A stretch of DNA of 64,000 nt from Symbiodinium natans (Eukaryota; Sar; Dinophyceae; Suessiales; Symbiodiniaceae). Location of the stretch: contig CAJNDS010000114.1 of NCBI GenBank assembly GCA_905221605.1, forward strand, positions 363,355 through 427,354, written 5' to 3'. The notes under the pieces are model-generated. The model was not told the origin of the DNA and made no database searches. It saw nothing but the letters and a program-made list of their open reading frames with translations. Made by a program: the position numbers and the translations under genes. Of the stretch, positions 10,595-19,800 are shown in pieces; positions within the stretch are counted from its first letter, which is position 1, and each line of letters begins with the position of its first letter.

Positions 10595-10830
10595 TCTATT
10601 CTATCATGTCTGCATCTGCTCCTGCAAGTTAGATCCGACCGCTGTCTCCACAGCTTCGCGGATGGCGAGGCTTGGAGAAACGGATGCCACTAGGCACCAG
10701 AACATGAAAGCAGCCATTGCCAGCTGCAAATACCTGGAAAAATGGACGGCCAAGCAGATGCAGACATGATAGAATAGACCCTAAACCCCTAAACCCCTAA
10801 ACCCCCTAAACCCCTAAACCCTAAACCCTT
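10541..10830. repeat. Telomere-flanked palindrome (80-bp arms, 132-bp loop)
   Basis: The unique 30 bp at 10591-10620 (ending in GTCTGCATCTGCT) is repeated as its exact reverse complement at 10753-10782. The match continues outward into telomere-like repeats on both sides with nearly the same variant order, giving arms of about 80 bp. The loop (10621-10752) is unique sequence with no open frame of note. The order is G-rich array, unique IR, loop, IR, C-rich array. Confidence 0.85.
10778..10830 (-). repeat. CCCTAAA/CCCCTAAA array, right arm of the palindrome
   Basis: Seven units, mostly the 8-mer variant CCCCTAAA, that mirror the 3' end of the 10432 array. C-rich strand on +. Confidence 0.85.
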
Positions 10831-11327
10831 CGCCCTAAAAATTGGGGGGCCTTGAACTCACGCACAAGGTTCGTCGCCCTCATCCCGCGTCCGTCGACAG
10901 CTGCTTGCAAGCAAGATGCTGGAGGACAAGAGTTCAACCGACACACGGCATGTACCAACCGAGCAAAGCTTGAGCCAAACCAGGATGTTGATGTGCGTCA
11001 AAGATAAACAACTTCACAAGACATTATGTGGCTCAGACTCAAGCAAGCAACAATCTGGAGAAGAATAACATGCGCACATGACTCGCAAACTGCAACAAAG
11101 CCAGGAGCCCCGGCCACTGTCTATCGGCGGTAGAATGCTCGTCGTGTCCACGATGACGCCGCCCTCGTTCGTATTCAACCCCTAGCATTGCTGAACAGTC
11201 CCTCTGGATGTAAACGCGAATTTACACGACCGCCTCATTGTGAGCTTCAGGGCATTCACAACAATGCACGACCTTAGCTCGCGCACAAAACATGGCGGAA
11301 GCAAAACATGCCATGTATGGTACCTAG

Positions 11328-11415
11328 TTTGTCCAGTACCTAGGGGAACTAAAGGTTAACCTTTGGGATTATAGGGGGATTATATAGCCCCTAAACGGTT
11401 AAAGGTTACGTACTC
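11328..11415. mobile_element. Possible degraded foldback element
   Basis: Contains the perfect 14-bp palindrome AAAGGTTAACCTTT (11351-11364) and a larger imperfect inverted repeat: GTACCTAGG near 11336 and TTAACCTTT on the left against AAAGGTTACGTAC at 11401-11413. TATAGGGGG faces AGCCCCTA. It shares short words with the foldback at 748. Degenerate, so this is a tentative call. Confidence 0.35.
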
Positions 11416-12320
11416 TACAACTAAGGGTATGTTTCCTGCTGCCACTCAAAGCCTGACAACATCCAGCGATCTGAGGGGAGACTCCCATGGCACCACATTT
11501 GTAAGACGCAGGAAACTCGTCCGGGCCGCTGCTACTTTAACAAAACCATGAAAATTAACATGAAATCAACCAACACCAGTTCTAGGTGGGCGTGAAGCTA
11601 CTGGCAGTGACGCAAATCAATGTGACACGACTTGCTCAATCTCATCTTTCATCGTGTCAAGCACGTCAGAGATGCGTCAAAGAAACAACATGATCATAAT
11701 GAAAAACTGCTTGAAGCCGCGACAGAAGCCGGCACCACACACGTCAATCTTTTATGGTTTGTCTGTTCTTACAAACAACGAACCCTCACAGTCTGTCGCG
11801 CCAAGTCCACACTTCAAACAGCATGACCTTGAAAACATTGGCAGTACATTTTATGTTTTCAGTGATCGACAAGCAGCCGTTCTATAGTTGATTGGATTAT
11901 GCTCGCAACACGTGAGGCTTAAAGACGCAGCACACCCACAGAGCATGAGAGGGAATGTCACGGCAATACTTGAGGTCTTGCCAAAAACAGTCCAGAACAG
12001 CTGGCTCGTCCACATTCCGCTTCTCCTCGCCACTGCCCATCTCCCCAAATAGTGTCCCAACACTACAGTTTCTGACATTGAAGGTAAATCATCGTAGATT
12101 CAGCGCGCGCCCGGTGCGAGATGCGCGAACGTTATTCCTCGAGCTGCAGTCTGATTGTTAGACGAAAATCGCATGTATGTCTCAGAGCGAAACATCGCAA
12201 GCTTCATGCCTTTGACTTTGGATGGTGTCGGATCGCTCTCGCCTGGGCCTTGTGCACTTTGAAGGAGAAATGGTGCTGGCCGCCGGGATGACTTATGAAC
12301 GTCAGGAAGCTGCGTCTGCG

Positions 12321-12405
12321 CCGCGCGTCCGCGTGTCCGCGCGTCCGCGTGCCCGCGCTTCCGCGGAGTGTCTCTGCGCCGCGTCAGCGCGCTTGCGCGG
12401 GTCCG
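12321..12405. repeat. GC-rich CGCGTCCG-type low-complexity repeat
   Basis: Imperfect repetition of GCGTCCGCGTGTCC-like words, much more GC-rich than its surroundings. It produces Arg/Ala/Ser-rich open frames on both strands that I regard as spurious. Confidence 0.5.
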
Positions 12406-12760
12406 TGCTGTCTCGGATTCGCAGTGAGGGCACTGAAAGCCCATGCTCACCCACGCAGCGCGCAGTGCAAGTCCGACACTTCGCAAGGACCAACGGAAAC
12501 CCGAAGTCCAACGATGAGAGATCCTGCCCCCGAATTGCAGAAGAAGTTTTTCGAAAAAACTGAACAGTGCACGTCGCACACCCCTGAATCCGAAACATGT
12601 TTCAGTGAAAGAGCCCAAACCCAAACCTTTTAACCCAACCGGTGTGCTTGAAATGCCCAAACGCTACACCAAACCCCCCCAATCTGCATGCTTGAAAAGG
12701 TCCAAATCCCTGAACCCAACCCCATTGCGCGGTAGCTTCTGTGTTAATTGCACAACCACT

Positions 12761-12806
12761 GGATGGATGGATGGATGGATGGATGGATGGAGATGGAGAT
12801 GGAGAT
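12761..12806 (+). repeat. Tetranucleotide microsatellite (GGAT)n, then (GGAGAT)n
   Basis: About eight tandem GGAT units run directly into three GGAGAT units. Confidence 0.9.
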
Positions 12807-12940
12807 ATACTGGTGGTATTGAGCCTACCAAGCAAAATGGGGGTGCGAAGCACTCTCTCGCTGTGTTTACTGGGAAACCTTTCACTCGGAAGCTGGAACC
12901 AATCTGAAGTTTCAACCTAAGCCCCAAAACTCTGAAACCT

Positions 12941-13189
12941 CACTACTACACTACGACCACGATTACCACTACCAGTACAACGACGACTGCAACAGCACTA
13001 CTGCTGCGACTTTGGCAACGACCTGCAACACCACTCCAAAAAATTCTATGACGACAACGACGACAACGACAACAACGACAACAGCAACAACAACCACAAC
13101 CACAACAACAACAAGAACAACACCCACCACAACAACCACCACAACAACCACCACCACCACAACCACCACAACAACCACAACAACCACCA
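12941..13189 (+). repeat. ACA/ACC trinucleotide-rich tract at the 5' edge of the retrotransposon
   Basis: A degenerate (ACA/ACC/ACG)n region, densest at 13049-13189. It abuts the 5' LTR directly and yields poly-Thr and poly-Val frames that are not genes. The retrotransposon appears to have inserted beside or into it. No matching trinucleotide tract resumes beyond the 3' LTR, so a simple insertion into the middle of the array is not supported. Confidence 0.8.
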
Positions 13190-13269
13190 TCCGTGTGATC
13201 CCATCCTTGATGGTTTATGCCTCGTTGATTTCCAAGGAAATCATACGAGTGTGTTTTTGCCCAATACGC

Positions 13270-13277
13270 TATTTAAA
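13270..13277 (+). promoter_or_regulatory. TATA-like box in 5' LTR U3 (TATTTAAA)
   Basis: The only AT-rich core-promoter-like octamer in the LTR. It is conserved in the 3' LTR at 22783-22790. Position upstream of the presumed R region fits a promoter element. Dinoflagellates often lack canonical TATA boxes, so the functional call is tentative. Confidence 0.35.
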
Positions 13278-13362
13278 GTGAGTGTGCAGTGTGTAGAAAC
13301 TTTGTTCTGAAGCTGATTTTAAGCTCACAAGAGAGAATTCGTTTAGTTGTGCACTTTGTGAC

Positions 13363-13374
13363 TTTTGGCTCAAG
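13363..13374 (+). promoter_or_regulatory. Spliced-leader (dinoSL) 3'-end match in 5' LTR
   Basis: TTTTGGCTCAAG equals the last 12 nt of the conserved 22-nt dinoflagellate trans-spliced leader, which ends in the AG used in splicing. The two bases before it (AC) differ from the leader (CA). The same 12-mer is at 22877-22888 in the 3' LTR. It may be a relict leader captured by reverse transcription of a trans-spliced genomic RNA, or a functional acceptor region. See findings. Confidence 0.55.
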
Positions 13375-13476
13375 TGGCTCTGACTGTGAAAAAGAGAGAG
13401 CTGTCCGCACTTGTGTGAGAGGTTAGGGTTCGTGCTTTCAAGGGAAAAGGTACCAGAGGGATCTTGTTTTTTCACG

Positions 13477-13488
13477 TGGTAGCGGAGC
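13477..13488 (+). other. Primer-binding site (initiator-tRNA-Met-like)
   Basis: TGGTAGCGGAGC begins two bases after the 5' LTR. It has the TGG start complementary to a tRNA CCA tail. It resembles the initiator-Met primer sites of copia elements, matching yeast-type TGGTAGCG at its start and plant-type GAGC at its end. It marks minus-strand priming and confirms the LTR boundary and the + orientation. Confidence 0.75.
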
Positions 13489-13882
13489 TTGTGCCTTGTG
13501 GTACGAGCCCGTGTGTGGTCTTTGGTTGTCTGTCAGGACTCTGTAAGTGCCTGGAGGCAAGTTTGGGTTTGGAGCCCAGACTGCCAGTGGACCGGAATCT
13601 CTTGTACTCGGACCGTGTAAGTGAGTACCGGGAAGCCTACCCTGTGAGGAGGCGGATCCGGACTCATCAGGCTTGGAAGCAGTTGGTTCAGCGGCTGTTG
13701 AGGCACTTTGGAGCCGGGCAAGGTGGTTTGTCTGGAACTGGTTGGTCGTGACCGATCTTGGAGGGTTACGGTGCTTGGTAGAGTAGAACGAAGGTTCTTC
13801 AGGAGCCTGGACCATCTGGTGTTGGTGAGAGAATTTTCGCCAGAAGACGTTGTGGAGAGACTGCAGCCTGAGTTCAGGAACT

Positions 13883-16800
13883 ATGTTGAATACACCCCCA
13901 CGACATACCAGTGGAGCTCATGTGAGGAGTCCAAGAGGTGGACAAGAGCGTGGAAGCTCTGTGCCCATCATGGATGCTGAGACAAGGCGAAGGGTAGACC
14001 CTTTTCCGGGTTTGGGAAATCCCAACCCACTGTGGGTGCAAGGTTTGGCACAAGGAAGCCAACCTGTGTATGGCCCAGTGCCCAGAGGTCGAACTCCCGC
14101 CAGAAGCCCTCATGGGGTAGCTACTGGAGCACCCCAACAGACAATGGGAGGCCCTTCGTTTCCCCCTGGTTTGCCTCAGCAAGCGGTAGGAAGTCCTTCG
14201 TTACCACCAGGACTATCCACTGGACCTCCTCAACCTGTGGTGACACCATCACAAACATCACCCGACGTGCAAGGGTTGACGAGACAAGTGCGAGAATTGG
14301 AAAGCATGATGCAGCAACTGGTTGTGCAGCAACAGCAGTTTATGCAAACGATGACTTCGTCCATGGTGCAGCAACAGCAGCAGCATCAGCAGTGGATGAT
14401 ACAGCAGCATCAGCAACAGCAGCCACAGCAACAGCAACAGGTGAATCCCCCCTTACCTCAGGATGGTGTTCCTGAGAACATGCCCAGTTCTTCTTCGGGA
14501 TGTCAAGGTGCATCGCCAGTGGGTACTCCTGCGAAGGGGACCCAGCTTTTTCGGATGGCGAGCCCAAGTCCCCCACTGAGACCTCCACCTCTGGAGCAAG
14601 AAAGTGAAAGGGATGTGTTTGCTCGATCGGACAAATGGTTGCCCAGTTTGCCGACCATTGACTTTTCGTCTTGGAAGGATCGCATCTCTGAAGCTCTTGG
14701 ATTCTTGACCTGGATGGAGAAGCTGACCAGTTGGGTTGGTTTGGGTTCAGAAGTGTTTCCCAATGAGCTCATGCATGCGGTGAAGACTCAAGAAGAGTCT
14801 CGGCTGAAACAGGATCGACTTACTGTGGAGCAACAGAAGAGGTCGACGAGGCTGATGCACATCCTGCGACAGACTTTTGCAAATCATGAGAAGAGTTCTC
14901 TGATTTTGCAGACATATGTTGAAAGTGAGAGCACTTATCAACAATCTGGTTTTGTGGCTTTGAGATTGCTGGCGAAGGAGTTTTGCCTGAAGTCGCGAGC
15001 TGAATGCCTGTTCTTTCGGTCGCAGCTGGTGAATCAAACCGTGAAAGCACCCAGTATTCCGGAGATCATTCGAAAGATTGAGCATGAGTTGAACAAGTAC
15101 ACCAAGCTGCTCAATAGTCTTGATCCCGATGTGCATGCTGGTGGTTTGCAGATCCAAGAAGCGGATTCGGTTATGGTTTTGCTGCGCAGTTTGCCAGATC
15201 GGTGTAGAAGCCATTGCTTGTTGCATGGCGATAGTGAATCGTTTGAAGATCTGAAAAGAGTTGCTCTGAAGTTTGAGGTGCAACAAAGGGTGTGGTCAGA
15301 AGCCCCTGGCACGAAGCTTCAACCTTTTCGAGATCCCAATGAGGGAAAGGGCAACGAAGGAAAACCAAAAGGCAAAGGAAAGGAACAGAAAGGCAAGCGC
15401 GAATCAAGCAAAGGTGCTGGCAAACGAGCTTCAAGCCAGAACAAGAAGGATGTGGAGTGCTATGTGTGTGGTGGAAAGGGACATTATGCCCGCGATTGCT
15501 GGTATAAGGAGGGAGATTCAGGCAAGAAGCCCAATTCCCCCAATGCTAAGGCGAAAGCCAAGGCAAAAGGAGATCCCAAGAAGAAGCCCGAAAAGGGAAA
15601 GCCCAAAGGAAAAGGCAAAGGAAAGGGGAAGACAGTTGCTGAAGTCTCCCAAGAGGGTGAGTCGAGTGACTACCAGCTAACTGGAGGTGAATGGAATGAA
15701 CCTGAGTCAGAGGCCCGAGTGGAATCTGTGTTGCAACCTCTGGAAGAATTGCTCGATGAAGTGAGAAAAGAGTGGATTCCCCGGAGTACTGATGAGATAG
15801 ATTGGTCATGGGAAGTTGAGACGAGAGTCCGGATTGCCGAGTTGGAGCATCGGATCTCTACCGATTTATCTCAGATGTTGCCATCTAAGTCAGTTCGGTC
15901 TTTGATGAAACCTCCGATGAATCAAGTCAAAAGCATGGAAAAGGATGATGCAAGCAAATGGTGGTTGATTGACTCAGGAGCATCGGTGACTGTGATTGCG
16001 AAAAGATACTTGGATGAGTTCCAGATCTTGGATCGGAAGGCGTTGGGACCTAATGAGAGGTACTCAGCAGCCAACGATACCCCGGTGAATGTCTTCGAGC
16101 GAGTTCGCATCCGAGCCTTGCTGCCTATGTATGAAGGAAAGCAGTATCTTGGTTTGACATCGGTGTGTGTGACTGGAGTTGTAGCAGATGTGGCTCACAA
16201 CATCTTGAGCACCGAGCAGATGGTGAATACTGGTTGGGAAGTGAAGTTCACTCGAAGAGAGATTTCGCTGCGACACGAGAAGAAAGGAGTCATGGGATAT
16301 GGAGTATCCTGGGCTGGATGTCCTTGGATCTACCTGCAAGGTGATGCTGGAAAGCGAAAGAAAGTAACCTTTGGAAGAACTGAGGTTCGACCCATGGATG
16401 TGGATGATGGCCAACGACCGATGGAGGTTGATCAGATGCAGTCAGTGCAGTCAATGACCAAGAAAAAGCAAGAAGAAATGGAGCTGCATCGGATGCGAGG
16501 CCACATTCCTTTTTCGTCCGAATGTCCTCATTGTCGGATGACAAGAGGAACAACCCAGCATCGTCGGACCAAGGATGCTCAAGACCGACCCGTGGCGTTG
16601 CAAGCAGATTTCTGCTTCATCAACCTGGTAACTGGTACTTTTGCGAAAGACCAGCCGACGGCTCCCAACATGAAAGTACTGGTCATGACTGAAATGTCAA
16701 CCAGAATGATTGGATGTCTGTTGGTAGGGACCAATGCTGACAATACCTCCAGCTGGATTCGTTATTGGATGAATGCTTTCGGACTGGACATTGCAGGGTC

Positions 16801-19800
16801 TGCTGTACTGTTGAGGACAGACAGCGAGACAGCGGTGAGCGCCCTCATCAAGAGAGCCAATCTGGGGATTAGGATTGTGACCCAAAGAGCACCTCCGCAG
16901 GGACATGAAGCGGTTGGTGGTGTGGAAAGGGCAGTGAGAACACTCAAGGAGTTGTTCAGCACGGTGAGGTTGGATCTACGAGCGCAGGGCTTTGACTTGA
17001 AGAGAAGTCCTCGAGCGTTTGAGTTTGGTCTGATTTACTGTGCTGCAATGCACAATCACCATGCAGCTGCCTTTGATGGGAAGAAATCACCCCAGGAGTT
17101 GGTACTACAGAGATCCCTCCATGAGTGTGGATCGTCGTTGATAGGTGCTACAGTTCTGGCTGAGCTACCGGATTCGATGAAAACCACGGCGCTCTCCCGG
17201 TTTGTGGAAGCAGCCTATGTGTACCCTGAAGTTGGTGGCTTGACTCATGTTGTGAGTGCCATGGTGGATGGTTGTCCAAAACACTTTCGAGCAAAGTCCA
17301 TCAAGCACATCGTTCCGTTGAAGATTGGGTTGGAGCATTGTCAACATTTGCTCAAGGAGCATGATCCATCGGATACATTGGCTCCCCCGATTCTGAAGGA
17401 GAAAGAGGATGGTGTGCCCGATCGGATTGAAGGTGAAGCGGACAAGGCCTTTGAGGGCCGAGTGTCTGATGGACCGACCACAGACATGAGCAAAGTTGGA
17501 CCTCCAGCTGCATGGGTGAAGGAACATGGTGGCACAGCGAACTGTCCTGCGTGTGGTCCAAAAAGAGGAAAAGCCAACCACAATGCTGAATGCCGAAAAC
17601 GGTATGATGATTGGTTGAAAGCTCAACGACAACGGTTGGAATCGAAAGAACCAACAGAGGAAACTCCAAAAATGGACCAGAGAAGCTCAAAGGATGCGGG
17701 GGTGATGGAGTCTGGAAGTGAGCCTTCACTCCTGAAACGCCCGAAGATCACCTATGAGAGTCGACCAGATCCCAAGTTGGAGGAGAGGCAAAGCGTCCCA
17801 ACACCTGCGACAGAAGTTGTGGATGTTGACATGGAGGATTTTGAGGATCCAAGTTTGCCTTACCAAGGGATTCCAGATGAGGCAATGGAACCTGGATACT
17901 TCGAAGGAGAAACTCCCGCTGAGGATGAAGCGATCCCAATGGAGGAAGAAAAACCTCAAATGGATGTGGATTCAGTTCCAAATGAGTCCAGTCGAGTTCC
18001 CCGGCGTTTAGAGAGTTTAACTTCAGATGTGAACTCAGTTCCAGATGAGTCCAATCGAGTTCCCCGGCTGATCAATCGTATTTATTTAGACCCAAGACTC
18101 GATGTGCCTCAAGGTCCTATTAAAATGGTAAGCAGTGACGAGAGTCCGAAGTTGGTACATGTGACCAATTCGATTCTGCTCAACAAGAATAGCACTTTCC
18201 CGGAGTCCATGAAGGTGTGTGGATCCCAAGTTTGGCTGGCAAGACCCACGAGTGTTCTGTCTGAGATAGATGGATGTCCATTAGATGTGGATAAAACAGT
18301 GGAAGGCCGGCGAACTGAGCTGCAGAGTATGACTGCTCACAAAGCAGGGAGAGTGGTTGGAGCAGACGAGGCTCAGAAGTTTGCTCGTCAGCATGGGATA
18401 AAGATCATCCCAACCCGATGGGTCATAGGCCCAAAGGTGGTGAATGGCAAGGAAGCTGTGAGAGCTCGGTGTGTGGTGCAAGACATCGCAAAGGGGAGCA
18501 CAGCATCATCTTTAGGACTGAGTGCTACGACTCCTTCTTTAGAAGCGTTACGGACGCTTTTGGCCATTGCTTCGGTAGATGCTATGGATATCGCAACTTT
18601 GGATGTTAGCACTGCATTCTTGCATTCCCCCCTTCCGAAAGGATCGAAGGCGATTATCCAATTGCCCAAGGATGTTTCCGCCTGCAAGGACTATTATGTC
18701 CCGGTGTTTATGATTCTGGATCAAGCCATGAATGGTTTGAGAGTTGCCGCCAAAGCTTGGAACTTGAAGCTGGCGACAGTTGTGAAGAAAGTTGGGTTGA
18801 AGCAATGCCCAACGGAACCTTCCGTCTTCGAGGGCACTGTGAGAGGGAAAAGATTCCTCATGTTGTGCTATGTGGACGATTTGATTCTGTGTGGCACTAG
18901 AGATGCCATTCGGTTGGTGACCGACACCCTGAACGGAGAGTTGAAGATCAAGGAAACGGGTCGAATCACTTCCACTGGTGGAAAGATCACCTTTTTGGGG
19001 CGAGAGATTGAGAGACAAGGGAGTCATCTCAGGATGCGAGTGCCCCCGGCATACTTAGATGCCCTGTTCGAGACAGAGTTCTGTAAGGACCTGAAGGTGG
19101 TTACTGCTCCTCCGGACATCGTGAAAACGGTCGAGAAGGGCAGAGCAAGTGGTTCGGATCCTGAGTTGAGTGACACTGCAGCTGCGAGGTACAGAGCAGT
19201 ACTTGGCCGGATTGCATGGTGGGGTCAGTCGAGACCTGACCTGAGTAGGTGGATGTCCATTCTTTCGCAAGGACAGTCCAAGCCAACAGCATGCTTTGAG
19301 CAAGCATTGCGACAAGTGATTAGGTTCCTAAAGGGACAATACCATGCATGGCAGTACTTTGGCCCTGATGGGAATGTACCGGACAGTGGGCCGGCGCAGC
19401 TGGAAGTGTATGCGGATGCCAGTTGGGCACCCCAAGCGTCGTTAGGACGAAGATCTGTGTCGGGCATAGCCATCTTTTATAGAGGATGCCTGATCAAGGG
19501 AATCTCTCGAGTTCAAGGGTGTGTATCGCTGAGTTCTTGTGAAGCCGAGTTGAGAGCCATCTTGACTGCGGTACAGGAGAGTGAGGGACTTGCGACTTTG
19601 ATCGGTCAGTTGGCCGAGTCAGATGTCACGATCCGATTGCACACTGACAGTTCCTCAGCGAGAGCGGTTTTGCTAAACCGTGGGTTGAGTAGGCGAGTTC
19701 GCCACTTAGACATCGCTGTCTGCTATCTTCAGGAGCGGATACAGGAAGCTCAGACCTTGAAGGTCATTTGGTGCCCGACAGCGGGAATGATCGCTGACGT

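Larger units (their letters stand above)
1..12940. other. Gene-poor region rich in interstitial telomere-like repeats
   Basis: I recognise no protein-coding or RNA gene here. Open frames are short, overlap in several frames and have no family signature. What can be seen is a run of telomere-like heptamer tracts in both orientations, homopolymer C and G blocks, several short foldback elements, and otherwise unique intermediate-GC sequence. The tracts and elements are listed separately. The stretches between them (for example 900-2500, 4800-5450, 8350-10430 and 10830-12300) hold nothing I can identify. Confidence 0.6.
13194..13474 (+). repeat. 5' LTR of the copia element
   Basis: 281 bp, beginning TG and ending CA, 97% identical to 22707-22989. 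Visible parts are an 8-bp-arm palindrome around GATTTCCAAGGAAATC (13226-13243), a TATA-like TATTTAAA (13270-13277), and about 85 bp further on a 12-nt spliced-leader match (13363-13374). The 5' part is presumably U3 and the region from the spliced-leader match onward R/U5. That division is inference. Confidence 0.93.

Noticed and set aside
10969-10980. Possible reverse-strand spliced-leader match (CTTGAGCCAAAC)
   Set aside because: Eleven of twelve bases match the leader complement, but similarity stops there. An 11-base match is expected about once or less by chance in 64 kb on both strands, and there is no adjacent gene.
12969-13281. Poly-Thr and poly-Val frames beside the 5' LTR
   Set aside because: Translation of the ACA/ACC trinucleotide tract.
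13708-13980. 90-codon frame upstream of the copia polyprotein
   Set aside because: Lies in the leader between the primer-binding site and gag and overlaps gag in another frame. No motif; more likely untranslated leader.
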